The notes beneath the pieces were generated by a model. It saw only the letters and a list, made by a program, of their open reading frames with translations, searched no databases and had not been told where the DNA came from. A stretch of 64,000 nt of DNA from assembly GCF_014646375.1 (NCBI RefSeq), contig NZ_BMNI01000005.1:62001-126000 (forward strand), written 5' to 3'. Made by a program: the position numbers and the translations under genes. The stretch's first letter is position 1. The number at the start of each line of letters is the position of its first letter. Positions 52,203 through 61,269 of this stretch are shown piece by piece. This DNA comes from Nocardioides phosphati (GTDB lineage Bacteria > Actinomycetota > Actinomycetes > Propionibacteriales > Nocardioidaceae).

Positions 52203-53408
52203 ATGCGCCGCCTGATGCGCCTTCGCTACCTGCCCGACCTGACCGCGACCGACCGCTCGTCCGTCGGCGACTTCCTGCGCCAGGAGACCGTCGGCGGTGC
52301 GCTCGCGCTGACCGCCGCGCTCGTCGCGGTCGTCTGGGCCAACAGCCCCTGGTCGGGTGCGTACGCCGACCTCCGCCACCTCGACCTCGGGCCGCTCAAC
52401 GCCGAGCAGTGGGCGGCCGACGGTGCGCTGACGCTCTTCTTCTTCGTGGCCGGGCTCGAGCTCAAGCGTGAGTTCGTCGTCGGGTCGCTCTCGCGGATCG
52501 CGGACGCTGTCGTGCCGATCGTGGCGGCCGCCTGCGGGGTGGCGGTCCCGGCGATCCTCTACACGGTCGTCAACCTGACCAGCGCGGACGGCCGGGCCGA
52601 GGGCTGGGCGATCCCGAGCGCCACCGACATCGCCTTCGCGCTCGCGGTCCTGGCTGTCGTGGGCTCGTCGCTCCCGCCCCAGCTCCGGGCCTTCCTGCTC
52701 ACGCTCGCGGTCGTCGACGACCTGATCGTGATCGCGATCATCGCGGTCTTCTACAGCTCCTCGCTGCACCTCGGGGCCCTCGCGCTCGCTGCCGCCTGCC
52801 TGCTCGGCTGGTGGCTGCTGCAGCACTTCCGGATCCAGCTCTGGCTGGTCTTCATCGTGCTGGCGATCGGGGCGTGGTGGTTCATGCACGAGAGCGGCAT
52901 CCACGCGACCATCGCCGGCGTCGCGCTGGGCCTCCTCACCCGCGTACGCCGCGACGAGGGCGAGCTGGTCAGCCCCGCCGAGTTCCTCGAGCACCAGCTC
53001 CACCCGTTGTCGGCTGCCTTCGCGGTGCCGGTCTTCGCGCTGATGTCCGCGGGCGTGGCCGTGTCGGGCGGCGCCGGCCTCGTCACTGACCCGGTCGTGA
53101 TCGGCGTCGTGCTCGGCCTCGTGCTCGGCAAGCCGATCGGCGTCTTCGGCGGCTCGTGGCTGCTCTGCCGGCTGACCCGCGCCGAGATCGACGACGACGT
53201 GCGCTGGCGCGACGTCGCTGCCGTGGCCGTGCTGGCGGGCGTGGGCTTCACGGTGTCGTTGCTGGTCTCCGAGCTCTCCTTCACCGGCGAGGCGCGGGAG
53301 GCGGCCAAGACGGCCGTCCTCGCCGCCTCGACGATCGCGGCGCTGCTCGCCGGCGTACTCCTGTGGCGGCGGAGCCGTGCCCACCGGATGGTCGCGCATC
53401 AGGGCTGA
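52203..53408 (+). CDS. nhaA: NhaA-type Na+/H+ antiporter
   Basis: A 401-residue transporter with about 11-12 helices. SATDIAFALAVLAVVG and LTLAVVDDLIVIAIIAVFY carry the paired Asp residues that bind Na+ and H+ in NhaA, and LFFFVAGLELKREFVVGSL is the first signature. The mechanism predicted is electrogenic exchange of Na+ for 2 H+ under alkaline or salt stress. It starts at ATG 52203 after a 78-bp gap. It appears to be an addition relative to the mycobacterial block. Confidence 0.92.
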   Translation: MRRLMRLRYLPDLTATDRSSVGDFLRQETVGGALALTAALVAVVWANSPWSGAYADLRHLDLGPLNAEQWAADGALTLFFFVAGLELKREFVVGSLSRIADAVVPIVAAACGVAVPAILYTVVNLTSADGRAEGWAIPSATDIAFALAVLAVVGSSLPPQLRAFLLTLAVVDDLIVIAIIAVFYSSSLHLGALALAAACLLGWWLLQHFRIQLWLVFIVLAIGAWWFMHESGIHATIAGVALGLLTRVRRDEGELVSPAEFLEHQLHPLSAAFAVPVFALMSAGVAVSGGAGLVTDPVVIGVVLGLVLGKPIGVFGGSWLLCRLTRAEIDDDVRWRDVAAVAVLAGVGFTVSLLVSELSFTGEAREAAKTAVLAASTIAALLAGVLLWRRSRAHRMVAHQG

Positions 53409-53476
53409 GCTGGGTGGGCACCCCGGGTGTGTAGAGTCGCGAATCGACCCGCCCCACGCACAGGAGACCTGGATCT

Positions 53477-53881
53477 GTGGCTGAGAACCCGATGGTGCCC
53501 CTCAAGGACGAGCCGACGATCGGCAAGCTCGTCGTCGACGCCCAGCGCGACATCTCCAAGCTGATCTCCGCGGAGATCCAGCTGGCGAAGGCGGAGCTGA
53601 AGGTCAGCCTCAAGGCGGGCGGCTTCGGCGCGGTCTTCTTCGCGGTCGCCGCGTTCATGGGCCTGATGGCGCTGATCATCTTCTCCGTGACGGCGGCGTA
53701 CCTCATCAACTGGGACGGCCACGGCCTCTCGCTGAAGTGGTCGTTCCTCATCGTCACCGGCTTCTACCTGCTGATGGCCGGCCTGCTCGCCTTCCTCGGC
53801 ATCCGCAGCGTCAAGAAGGTCAAGGGCCCCGAGCGCGCGATCGCGCAGGCCAAGCAGAACAAGAAGGCCTTCAAGCACTGA
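53477..53881 (+). CDS. Actinobacterial holin-family (DUF1469/Phage_holin_3_6) membrane protein
   Basis: A 134-residue protein with an amphipathic N-terminal helix (ISKLISAEIQLAKAELKVSLK) and two transmembrane helices (about 50-75 and 93-115), then a basic tail. The architecture is that of the actinobacterial DUF1469/putative phage-holin family; its name is historical. It starts with GTG at 53477 with AGGAGA upstream. I recall Rv3669 as the counterpart in mycobacteria. Function unknown. Confidence 0.82.
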   Translation: MAENPMVPLKDEPTIGKLVVDAQRDISKLISAEIQLAKAELKVSLKAGGFGAVFFAVAAFMGLMALIIFSVTAAYLINWDGHGLSLKWSFLIVTGFYLLMAGLLAFLGIRSVKKVKGPERAIAQAKQNKKAFKH

Positions 53882-53903
53882 GCTTCCGAGCAGCGGCTCG
53901 GCC

Positions 53904-53940
53904 AGGCGGCCCGACTGTCACGGTGACGGTCGGGCCGCCT
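53904..53940. terminator. Bidirectional terminator
   Basis: Perfect 12-bp outer stem AGGCGGCCCGAC / GTCGGGCCGCCT with an inner GTCAC/GTGAC extension, between convergent stops at 53881 and 54013. Confidence 0.9.
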
Positions 53941-54012
53941 GTGACATTTCCGAGGTTTCACGTCGGGCGTGCAGGTCTGCGCCGCCCCGGGTCAGCCGGC
54001 GCACCCGCCGGG

Positions 54013-55188
54013 TCAGCCGGCGCAGCCGCCGGTGTTGACCTGCTGGGTGGCCGCGATGCCACGGTCGCGGGCGTCGGCGACGGCCTCGGGGGTCAGCGCG
54101 TAGCCCGTGTCGCGGTCGGAGACCGAGGCGGCGAAGATGACGCCGACGACGGTGCCGGAGGTGTCGACGAGCGGGCCGCCGGAGTTGCCGGGCCGGATCA
54201 GGCCGCGCAGAGAGTAGACCTCGCGCAGCACCGAGCCGTCGCCGTAGATGTCGGGCGAGCGGAGCTTCTGCTCGGCGCGGACGCGCGCCGACTGCACGTT
54301 GAACGGGCCGTCGAGCGGGTAGCCCAGGATCGCCACCTTGGCGTTGGGCTGCGCGCCGCCGCCGAAGTGGAGCGGCTTGATGCCGAGGTCGGGCACCGCG
54401 AGCACCGCGATGTCGACCTCCGGGTTGTAGTAGACGACGGTGGCGTCGACGGTGCGGTCACCGACGAGCACCTTCGGCTCCGTCACGCCGGCCACCACGT
54501 GGGCGTTGGTCATCAGCCGGTCCTCGCGGATCACGAACGCCGATCCCTCGACGCCGCGGCCACAGGAGTTGTTGCCGTGCACCTTGAGGACGGCGGCGCC
54601 TGCGCGCTGCACGTCGGGGTCGCGGACGACCTGGGGCGCGGGCGGGTCGACCGCCACGATCCGCTCGGGGGCGAAGGGCTCGAGGTAGCGCGGGAAGAAG
54701 GTCGTGCCGACGACGTCGTTGAACGCCTGGAGCCCCTGGAACGCCTGGTCGGGCAGCGCCCGGTCGACGGCGCGCAGCACCTTCGACTCGCGCACGACCG
54801 GCGTGACCGGGCCGAGCCGCGAGCCGGAGATCGCGACACCGAGCGCCCAGGCGACGAGCAGCACGGCCGCCATCGAGAGCGCGGCCCCGCCGACCGCGTC
54901 GAGCGCCCGCACGGGCTGCCAGTGGATCTTCGCGCGCACCCGCGCCCCGACGTACTGGAAGAGGGCCTGGCCGATCGTGGCGCAGAGGATGACGACGAAG
55001 AGCGCGCCGAGCGAGACCCAGAGGCCGGGCGAGGCGTCGCCGAGCAGCTGCGGAGCCAGCCAGATGCCGAGGAAGCCGCCTGCCAGCAGGCCGATGGTCG
55101 CGAACGCTCCCGTGATGAAGCCCTGCCAGTAGCCGGACAGCGCGTAGGCCGCCAGCAGGATCAGCAGGAGCCAGTCGAGGAAGTTCAT
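54013..55188 (-). CDS. marP: MarP-like membrane serine protease (CvpA domain plus trypsin fold)
   Basis: A 391-residue protein. Residues 1-125 hold four transmembrane helices of the CvpA/colicin-V-production type; about 185-380 is a periplasmic trypsin-like protease. The catalytic triad is His230 (TNAHVV), Asp259 (VDIAVL) and Ser336 (GNSGGPL). Cys209 and Cys389 match the disulfide-forming pair described for M. tuberculosis MarP (Rv3671c), which protects against acid stress by activating the hydrolase RipA. It is last of four genes joined by 4-bp overlaps (nth, TlpA-like, NUDIX, marP). Confidence 0.93.
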   Translation of the reverse strand: MNFLDWLLLILLAAYALSGYWQGFITGAFATIGLLAGGFLGIWLAPQLLGDASPGLWVSLGALFVVILCATIGQALFQYVGARVRAKIHWQPVRALDAVGGAALSMAAVLLVAWALGVAISGSRLGPVTPVVRESKVLRAVDRALPDQAFQGLQAFNDVVGTTFFPRYLEPFAPERIVAVDPPAPQVVRDPDVQRAGAAVLKVHGNNSCGRGVEGSAFVIREDRLMTNAHVVAGVTEPKVLVGDRTVDATVVYYNPEVDIAVLAVPDLGIKPLHFGGGAQPNAKVAILGYPLDGPFNVQSARVRAEQKLRSPDIYGDGSVLREVYSLRGLIRPGNSGGPLVDTSGTVVGVIFAASVSDRDTGYALTPEAVADARDRGIAATQQVNTGGCAG

Positions 55189-55904
55189 CGGGGGCCTTCG
55201 GGGAACTCGGAGTTGGGCGCCGGGTAGGCCGGCATCGGCCGCCCCTCATTACCGCGTCCGATGATCATCCACTCCTCGACAGGGTGTTCGCGCTCTTCGT
55301 CCCATGGGCGTGTCCACCCGACGTGGTCGAACAGCCGCGCGACCAGGCCCGCGGTGAAGCCCCACAGCACGCCGCCGTCGGGCAGCAGGAAGCCCGGGCC
55401 GCGGAAGCCCATCGGGTGGACCATCGTCACGCGGATCGCCGGGTCGAGGAGGACGTCGATCGGCACGCGCAGCACCGCGTGGACCTCGTCGGGGGAGACG
55501 ACCCGCACCGGCGACTCCTCGCGCCACCAGCCGAGGACCGTCGTGACCGCGAAGTTGGACGGCGGGAGCCAGATCTCGGGCAGCGCGCCGAAGACCTCGA
55601 CGCCCGCGGGGTCGAGGCCGCACTCCTCCTCGGCCTCGCGCAGGGCGGCCGCGACCGGCCCCTCGTCGTCGGGGTCGAGGCTGCCGCCGGGGAAGGAGAT
55701 CTGGCCGGGGTGCGACCGCATCGTGTGGGAGCGCTCGGTGAAGAGGAGGTCAGGACCGCCCGGCCCCTCGCCGAAGAGCATGAGCACCGCTGCCTCGCGC
55801 GGCGACGGCCCGTCGTCGGGCGCGCTGAACCGGGTCAGGTCGCTGGCCCTGACCGTGTCGAGCGAGGTGGCGACCGGGTCCAGCCAGTCGGGCAGGCCGC
55901 TCAT
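55185..55904 (-). CDS. NUDIX hydrolase, CoA pyrophosphatase type
   Basis: A 239-residue protein with an intact Nudix box: GGSLDPDDEGPVAAALREAE then EECG. The preceding ERSHTMRSHPGQISFPGG is the CoAse/NudL signature (LLTxRSxxMRxHxGQVxFPGG), so it probably cleaves CoA to phosphopantetheine and 3',5'-ADP. The metal is Mg2+ or Mn2+. It overlaps its neighbours by 4 bp on both sides in the nth-marP operon. Confidence 0.9.
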   Translation of the reverse strand: MSGLPDWLDPVATSLDTVRASDLTRFSAPDDGPSPREAAVLMLFGEGPGGPDLLFTERSHTMRSHPGQISFPGGSLDPDDEGPVAAALREAEEECGLDPAGVEVFGALPEIWLPPSNFAVTTVLGWWREESPVRVVSPDEVHAVLRVPIDVLLDPAIRVTMVHPMGFRGPGFLLPDGGVLWGFTAGLVARLFDHVGWTRPWDEEREHPVEEWMIIGRGNEGRPMPAYPAPNSEFPEGPR

Positions 55905-56602
55905 CCGGCGCTCGACGTGGGAGTCGGGGAGGGGGTCGGCCGGGCGGCGCGGGACGTCGCGGGGGCCAGCGCATCGGCGCCGAGGTGGGCCTTCGCCAGC
56001 GTCTCGAGCTCGGCGAGCGACCGGATCTCCATCGGCTTCACGCGTACGCCGGAGTCCCCGCCGCCCCAGGGCGTCAGCTCGCCGTCGGCGTCGAGGAAGG
56101 CGAGGGTGGGCAGCAGCGAGATCGGCAGGCCGCCCTTCTGGGCGGTCGCGGTCTCGGTGTCGGCCAGCAGCGGGAACGTCGCGCCGCTCGTGCGGATCAG
56201 CTCGAGAGCGGCTGCCGGGTTGACGTCGTTGTAGTCGATGCCGAGCACGGCGACGCGGCCCGCGTGCTTTTTCGCGAAACGCTGGAAGATCGGCAGCTCA
56301 CGACGGCACGGGCCGCACCAGCTCGCCCAGAACGTGATCACCATCGGCCCGCGCAGCCGCGCGAGGTCGACGGGCGTGCCGCCGCCGAGGCAGGGGAGCG
56401 TGAGGTCGGGGAGGCCGGCCTTGCCCTGGTCGTGGACCGGTGTCGTCGGCTCGACGCAGGGCCGGACGTGGGCGGCGGCCTTCGCGCTGCGCAGCGCGGG
56501 GGTGTCGACGTCGACCTTGCGCTGGCCCAGGTTGCTCGAGGCCGTGCAGCCGGTCGCGAGCGCCGCCGTCGCCACGGCCGCCACGGCCGCGAGGCGCTTC
56601 AT
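55901..56602 (-). CDS. TlpA-like thioredoxin-fold lipoprotein
   Basis: A 233-residue exported protein with a lipoprotein signal (ALATGC, Cys about 19). A thioredoxin fold (about 60-205) includes [15 protein letters not shown], the CxxC redox site, and a cis-Pro in [10 protein letters not shown] Thr/Pro/Ser-rich tail ends it. TlpA/ResA-type proteins reduce disulfides on secreted proteins or cytochrome c apoproteins. The NUDIX start overlaps its stop by 4 bp. The ATG at 56602 overlaps nth. Confidence 0.87.
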   Translation of the reverse strand: MKRLAAVAAVATAALATGCTASSNLGQRKVDVDTPALRSAKAAAHVRPCVEPTTPVHDQGKAGLPDLTLPCLGGGTPVDLARLRGPMVITFWASWCGPCRRELPIFQRFAKKHAGRVAVLGIDYNDVNPAAALELIRTSGATFPLLADTETATAQKGGLPISLLPTLAFLDADGELTPWGGGDSGVRVKPMEIRSLAELETLAKAHLGADALAPATSRAARPTPSPTPTSSAG

Positions 56603-57291
56603 GCGCGCCCCTCCGCGCGGACCAGCTTCGCCGCCTCCGCCGCGTCGGTCGGCCCCTCGCCGTACGCCGGGCACCAGCGGGCCACGGGGCACGCACCGCA
56701 CGCGGGCTTGCGGGCGTGGCAGATCCGGCGCCCGTGCCAGATGACGTGGTGGGAGAGCATCGTCCAGTCGCGCTTGGGGAAGAGCGCGCCGACTGCATGC
56801 TCGACCTTGACCGGGTCGGTCTCGTCGGTCCACCCGAAGCGGCGCACGAGGCGCCCGAAGTGGGTGTCGACGGTGATGCCGGGGACGTCGAACGCGTTGC
56901 CGAGCACGACGTTGGCGGTCTTGCGGCCCACGCCGGGCAGCGTCACCAGGTCGTCGAGGCGGCCGGGGACCTCGCCGTCGTAGCGCTCGACGAGCGCCGC
57001 GCTCAGCTTGAGGAGGGACTCCGTCTTGGCCCGGAAGAAGCCGAGTGGGCCGACGATCTCCTCGAGCTTCGCGCGGTCGGCCTCGGCCATCGCGGCGGGC
57101 GTCGGGTAGGCACCGAAGAGCACCGGGCGGACCTTGTTGACCCGCTTGTCGGTGGTCTGCGCGCTCAGGACGGTGACGACGAGGAGCTGGAACGGGTCGT
57201 CGAAGTCGAGCTCGCACTTCGCGTCCGGGTAGGTCTCGCCGAGGACGCGATCGACCTTGCGGGCGCGGCGTACGAGGGCGGTGTCGGGCAC
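56599..57291 (-). CDS. nth: Endonuclease III
   Basis: A 230-residue base-excision-repair DNA glycosylase/AP lyase. [17 protein letters not shown] is the helix-hairpin-helix with catalytic Lys (GRK), VDTHFGR holds the catalytic Asp, and the [4Fe-4S] cluster motif C-x6-C-x2-C-x5-C is complete ([17 protein letters not shown]). It removes oxidised pyrimidines. It starts with GTG at 57291, divergent from crp; nth next to crp is the mycobacterial order. It overlaps the TlpA-like gene by 4 bp. Confidence 0.95.
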   Translation of the reverse strand: MPDTALVRRARKVDRVLGETYPDAKCELDFDDPFQLLVVTVLSAQTTDKRVNKVRPVLFGAYPTPAAMAEADRAKLEEIVGPLGFFRAKTESLLKLSAALVERYDGEVPGRLDDLVTLPGVGRKTANVVLGNAFDVPGITVDTHFGRLVRRFGWTDETDPVKVEHAVGALFPKRDWTMLSHHVIWHGRRICHARKPACGACPVARWCPAYGEGPTDAAEAAKLVRAEGRA

Positions 57292-57349
57292 GGCGACAGC
57301 CTACGGGGACGGGTGTCGAGCGGGCGGAGGAGGAAGGCGAGGTGTCTTG

Positions 57350-57365
57350 TGTGGTTGGATCCACA
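57350..57365. promoter_or_regulatory. CRP-like binding site in the nth-crp divergent region
   Basis: TGTGG-N6-CCACA, a perfect 5-6-5 inverted repeat of the CRP family form TGTGA-N6-TCACA, 72 bp before the crp start. It lies near -35 of a possible TATTCT -10 (57383-57388), so it could mediate autoregulation of crp. Confidence 0.6.
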
Positions 57366-57437
57366 TGTGACACCCCGCACGGTATTCTGCGGGCGAGACT
57401 CGCCTGCCCCGTGTGTGGCTGACCCGATGGAGGAAAT

Positions 57438-58115
57438 GTGGACAACGACGTGCTGCGTCAGGCTCCGCTCTTCAGCGCCCTCGATGACGAGGCCGCTTCC
57501 GCCCTGCGCGCGTCGATGGCGGAGTCCCGCCTTCGCCGCGGCGAGATCCTCTTCCACGAGGGCGACTCGGGCGACAAGCTCTACATCGTGCTCGACGGCA
57601 AGGTGAAGCTCGGCCGCACCTCGTCCGATGGCCGGGAGAACCTGCTGGCCATCCTCGGCCCCGGCCAGATGTTCGGCGAGCTCTCCCTCTTCGACCCGGG
57701 CCCGCGCTCGGCCACGGTCACGACCGTCACCGACGCGTCGTTCGCGTCGCTGTCGCACGAGGACCTCCTCAAGTGGCTCGAGGGCCGCCCGCTGGTCGCC
57801 CACTCGCTCCTCGCGCAGCTCGCCACGCGCCTGCGCAAGGCCAACGACGTCGTCGCCGACCTGGTCTTCTCCGACGTCCCCGGCCGTGTCGCCAAGGCGC
57901 TGCTCGACCTCGCCGACCGCTTCGGCCGCACGGCCGACGACGGCGTCCACGTGCACCACGACCTCACCCAGGAGGAGCTCGCCCAGCTGGTCGGCGCCTC
58001 CCGCGAGACCGTCAACAAGGCGCTCGCCGACTTCGCCTCGCGCGGCTGGCTCCGCCTCGAGCCCCGCTCCGTCGTGATCATGGACATCGAGCGCCTCGGC
58101 CGTCGCGCCCGCTGA
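57438..58115 (+). CDS. crp: Crp/Fnr-family cAMP receptor protein
   Basis: A 225-residue regulator very close to M. tuberculosis Crp (Rv3676). A cyclic-nucleotide domain (1-120) carries FGELSLFDPGPRSATVT with the phosphate-cassette Arg. The dimer helix and winged-helix domain (about 145-220) contain LTQEELAQLVGASRETVNKALADF. It probably binds cAMP and controls carbon and redox genes. The GTG start at 57438 has GGAGGA upstream. It is divergent from nth and preceded by a CRP-like site. Confidence 0.94.
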   Translation: MDNDVLRQAPLFSALDDEAASALRASMAESRLRRGEILFHEGDSGDKLYIVLDGKVKLGRTSSDGRENLLAILGPGQMFGELSLFDPGPRSATVTTVTDASFASLSHEDLLKWLEGRPLVAHSLLAQLATRLRKANDVVADLVFSDVPGRVAKALLDLADRFGRTADDGVHVHHDLTQEELAQLVGASRETVNKALADFASRGWLRLEPRSVVIMDIERLGRRAR

Positions 58116-58127
58116 TCCCTGCTGCTG

Positions 58128-58158
58128 ACAGCCCCTGCCCGCTTCGGGTGGGGGCTGT
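58128..58158 (+). terminator. Terminator of crp
   Basis: Stem ACAGCCCC-TG-CCCG / CGGG-TG-GGGGCTGT with a 3-nt loop and two mismatched bases in the middle, 13 bp after the crp stop, followed by TTC. Confidence 0.8.
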
Positions 58159-58262
58159 TCGCGTCTGGTCCCACCAGTTGCGCAGGCTCCGCGAGAAACT
58201 TGCCCGACGATGACCCCCGAACCGGCTCCCGCCTGCGTCTACTGGGGTGAGAGGGGGTCCCG

Positions 58263-58757
58263 ATGACCGACGCCGAGGCAGAGTTCAACGCCTTCGTCGC
58301 CGCACGTACGGCGGCGCTGTCGCGCACGGCGTACCTGCTGACGGGGGACCACCACCTCGCCGAGGACCTGCTGCAGACGGCGCTCTTCCAGGCCGCTCGC
58401 CACTGGGAGCGGATCGAGACCGCGCCCGAGGCGTACGTCCGGCGGGTGCTCTACACGCAGAACGTGTCGTGGTGGCGACGCCGCAAGTACGCCGAGAGCG
58501 GGCTGGGGTCGCTGGACGTCGCCGCGCCGTGTGCCGCGCCCGATCTGCGGCTGACCCTCGAGCAGGCGCTGGCGCGGCTGACGCCGAAGCAGCGGACGGT
58601 GCTCGTGCTGCGCTACTTCGAGGACCTCACCGAGGTGCAGGCCGCTGCCGCCCTGGGCGTCTCCGCCGGCACGGTGAAGTCGACGACCCGCCAGGCCCTC
58701 GCGCGGCTGCGCACCCTGGCCCCCGAGCTGTCCGAGCTGATCGGAGTGACCCCATGA
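58263..58757 (+). CDS. SigE-family ECF RNA polymerase sigma factor
   Basis: A 164-residue ECF sigma factor of the actinobacterial SigE-like group. Region 2 (about 10-75) has RTAYLLTGDHHLAEDLLQTALFQAARHW; region 4 (about 105-155) has LARLTPKQRTVLVLRYFEDLTEVQAAAALGVSAGTVKS. No anti-sigma domain in the protein. It overlaps the following membrane protein gene by 4 bp, the usual place of an anti-sigma or sensor partner. Confidence 0.9.
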   Translation: MTDAEAEFNAFVAARTAALSRTAYLLTGDHHLAEDLLQTALFQAARHWERIETAPEAYVRRVLYTQNVSWWRRRKYAESGLGSLDVAAPCAAPDLRLTLEQALARLTPKQRTVLVLRYFEDLTEVQAAAALGVSAGTVKSTTRQALARLRTLAPELSELIGVTP

Positions 58758-60241
58758 CCGACGCACTGCGCGACGAGCTGCTGCGGATGGGTGAGGCCGC
58801 GCCGCCTGCCGTCGTACCCCGTGATGTCTGGGACCGCGGGCGCCGTGCCCGCCGCCGTGACCGGGTGGTCGCCGGTGGTGCGGTGCTTTCCGTCCTGGTG
58901 GCGCTGGGCGGACTCGGCGTGCTGCTGGCCGGGCCGGGCCGGCACGAGGCGCCTCCTGTCTCCTCGCGCAGCGAGGCGGTGCCGTCGGTGATCCACCACG
59001 TTCCAGCGCGCCTCGAGCAGTTGCCTGCCACGGGCCATGACGTGGCCTGGGATCCGAAGCTGGCCGAGAGCGATCTCGCGATCGGACGGGCGTCCGTCGC
59101 CTTCACGAGTGGTGAGCGACCCCTCCCCGTGGTCATCACCGCGGCCGATGGGGCCTACCACCTGCTCAAGCTGCCCGGCTGGGTGGGCAGCAACATTGCG
59201 AGCGGGGTGGTGGAGGGCGGGCCGCTCGCGCTCTCGCCTGACGGCCGCCAGCTTGCCTGGGGCTGGTACGACCCGCGGACGCTCGGCACCGACAAGAAGG
59301 GCGTGGTCGCGGCCGGCGTCCGGGTGGCAGACCTGGAGACCGGAAAGGTGCGCACTGTCGGACTGTCCGGCGGCCACGGGGTCGCGGTCGGCACGATCAG
59401 GTGGTCGCCCGACAGCCGCTGGATCGTCTGGTACGGCGCAGAGACGGACGTCTGGACCGAGGGCCAGGCCGGGTCGACGCACCTCGTGGCCGGACGGATC
59501 GCTCGCGGCGCGACGACGAGTGAGCTGGTCGGTCTCGATCGCGCGGGCTCGGAGCAGCTCGTCATCGACGACCACGGCACGGTCTCGTGGACGACCGACT
59601 CGGGCTGGGAGAGCGTCGACCGCGAGGGCCAGTCGACCGACGTCACCGACGTCATGTCGGGCGTCCCGGGGACTGCGGCTGCCGTGAGCCCTTCCGGTCG
59701 CAGCGTCGCGCTCGCGACCGGTCAGCCTCGGCAGGACGCGCTCTTCTTCCGCTGGGTCGTCCGAGGACTCGGAGGAGGATCGGACCTCGTCGGTCGGATC
59801 GAGACGGTGCCCGAGGTCCTGCACGCGAAGCTCCCGGCCGACCGCTACCCCGAAGGTGCCACCATCGAGCCCGTCGGCTGGGCCGATGACGACCATGTGG
59901 TGACGCTCGTGACGGCTGCGCACGACGTGCGGCGCAGCCGCGGTGGCAGCGACTGGACGGGCGGCGAAACCTCCCTGGTGGTGATGTCGGCGCCCGGCGG
60001 CGCCCGGGACTCGTCGTACGACGTCGTGGCGCGGCTCGCGAGGAGTGACCAGGGTGACGGCCGGATCACCGCGATGAGCGTCGCGGTGGACCTGCTCGAC
60101 CAGCCGACGCGGGACTTCCCGGCGCCGGAGTGGCCGTGGAGCGACGAGCGCAAGGTGGCGGTGTACGGCGGCATCGGCGTCGCACTGCTGGCCGCCGTGG
60201 TCTTCGGGCTCGCCTACCGCCGGGGTCGCCGGCTCCTCTGA
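58754..60241 (+). CDS. Membrane protein partner of the ECF sigma factor, beta-propeller-like
   Basis: A 495-residue protein. The cytoplasmic N-terminus (1-38, basic) precedes a transmembrane helix (about 41-60), then a large extracytoplasmic part with WD40/TolB-like repeats (LALSPDGRQLAWGWYDP, IRWSPDSRWIVWYG, AAVSPSGRSVALATG), and a second helix (about 466-486) with a basic tail. The N-terminus lacks a clear zinc anti-sigma (HxxxCxxC) motif. Coupling to the sigma gene by ATGA suggests a regulator that senses something outside the membrane, but direct sigma binding is not shown. Confidence 0.75.
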   Translation: MTDALRDELLRMGEAAPPAVVPRDVWDRGRRARRRDRVVAGGAVLSVLVALGGLGVLLAGPGRHEAPPVSSRSEAVPSVIHHVPARLEQLPATGHDVAWDPKLAESDLAIGRASVAFTSGERPLPVVITAADGAYHLLKLPGWVGSNIASGVVEGGPLALSPDGRQLAWGWYDPRTLGTDKKGVVAAGVRVADLETGKVRTVGLSGGHGVAVGTIRWSPDSRWIVWYGAETDVWTEGQAGSTHLVAGRIARGATTSELVGLDRAGSEQLVIDDHGTVSWTTDSGWESVDREGQSTDVTDVMSGVPGTAAAVSPSGRSVALATGQPRQDALFFRWVVRGLGGGSDLVGRIETVPEVLHAKLPADRYPEGATIEPVGWADDDHVVTLVTAAHDVRRSRGGSDWTGGETSLVVMSAPGGARDSSYDVVARLARSDQGDGRITAMSVAVDLLDQPTRDFPAPEWPWSDERKVAVYGGIGVALLAAVVFGLAYRRGRRLL

Positions 60242-60245
60242 CCGC

Positions 60246-60986
60246 TCAGCTGGCGGCGAGGAGCCCCTCGATCAGCAGGCCGTCACCGAGCGTCTCGGCG
60301 CTGGCGGCGAGCCGCTCACGGGCCTCGTCCGTGAGGTGCGGAAGCGCCCGCAGGAGGCCGGCCCAGGCGTCCTCCACCGAGGCAGCGCGCAGGAGGCCCT
60401 CGAGCCGCACGTCGGGGAGCACCTCCACGACCTCGGCCAGCCGCGCGGGCTCGGTGAAGCAGAGGGCGGTGCGCAGGACCGTCACGTCGTCGATGACCTC
60501 GAGCGCGGCCGCGACCATCGGCAGCGGCATCTCCGCGACCAGGTCCGCCATCGCGAGGTAGTCGCCCGCGTCGGCGAGGTGCCGCGCTGCTGCCGCGACG
60601 ACCTCGGTCGGCAGGCCGGCGAGGAGCGAGCCCGCCTCGCGCGGGTCGAGGTGGGGCGCGAGCTCGGCGAGGTACGCCGGGGAGAGCCGGCCGGCGAGGT
60701 CAGCGGCCTGGTCGGTGCCGAGAAGCCCGGCGACGCGGGCCGCGAGAGAGGCCGGGAAGACCGCCTCGGCGATGCGCGCCGCGATGCCGCCGGGGAGCAG
60801 GCCGGTCGCCGCGGCGATGCCCGCCACCTGGGACCGGTCGGCCTCGAACAGCCGCTCGGTGACCTGGTCGCGGAAGGCCCGCAGCGTCGCGGCCGACAGC
60901 TCGGCCAGGTCGCCGAGCCGCGCCACGTCGACGCGGAGCAACCGCGCGATCCGGACCAGCTCGCCCTGCTGCTCGAGTGTCGTCAC
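60246..60986 (-). CDS. Helical-repeat protein, paralogue A of duplicated module
   Basis: A 246-residue, almost wholly helical protein I cannot name. Repeated leucine-rich helices (AGRLSPAYLAELAPHLDPREAGSLLAGLP..., AEMPLPMVAAALEVIDD) suggest an alpha-solenoid similar in style to the MgtE N-terminal domain or HEAT repeats, but family membership is unproven. It is clearly homologous to 61270-61977: matching blocks include LFEADR/LFDANR, PGGIAARIAEAVFP/PGGVAAKIATVAFP and LHxLPxxxVxxAxxxL. The GTG overlaps the stop of a 72-residue partner gene by 4 bp. There is no membrane segment. Its stop is 4 bp from the convergent stop of the sigma-partner gene. Confidence 0.75.
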   Translation of the reverse strand: MTTLEQQGELVRIARLLRVDVARLGDLAELSAATLRAFRDQVTERLFEADRSQVAGIAAATGLLPGGIAARIAEAVFPASLAARVAGLLGTDQAADLAGRLSPAYLAELAPHLDPREAGSLLAGLPTEVVAAAARHLADAGDYLAMADLVAEMPLPMVAAALEVIDDVTVLRTALCFTEPARLAEVVEVLPDVRLEGLLRAASVEDAWAGLLRALPHLTDEARERLAASAETLGDGLLIEGLLAAS

Positions 60987-61201
60987 AGCCCCACCGCCCG
61001 GCGTACGGCGGCACGGACGGGCCGCGGGACGACTCCCAGGGCCTCGTCGAGCGAGGCATGGAGCTCCAGACGCTGCGTCTCCTCCGCGGTCGTGACCAGG
61101 AGGGCGAGGTCAGCGAGCTGCTCGTCCGGCAGCTCCTCCAGCCCCGGGGCGGGCGTGGCGTGCAGGGCCGTGCCGAGGGCGTCGAGGCCGGGCGTGCTCA
61201 T
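60983..61201 (-). CDS. Small acidic/basic protein, paralogue A of duplicated module
   Basis: A 72-residue protein of unknown function. It ends LEEALG-like: HASLDEALGVVPRPVRAAVRRAVGL. The partner copy at 61974-62183 ends EASLRKALEIVPRPLRGTVRKVVGL, so a shared motif VPRPxRxxVRxxVGL is at the C-terminus. AAGGAG lies four bases before the ATG at 61201. It overlaps the helical-repeat gene by GTGA. The basic tail may dock to nucleic acid, membrane or partner protein; nothing proves it. Confidence 0.7.
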   Translation of the reverse strand: MSTPGLDALGTALHATPAPGLEELPDEQLADLALLVTTAEETQRLELHASLDEALGVVPRPVRAAVRRAVGL

Positions 61202-61269
61202 GGGTCTCCTTGGGGCCGGCCGCGGGCGAACGCCGCGGTCGTGCCACCGGTACCCCGAAAGGGGCGTCC

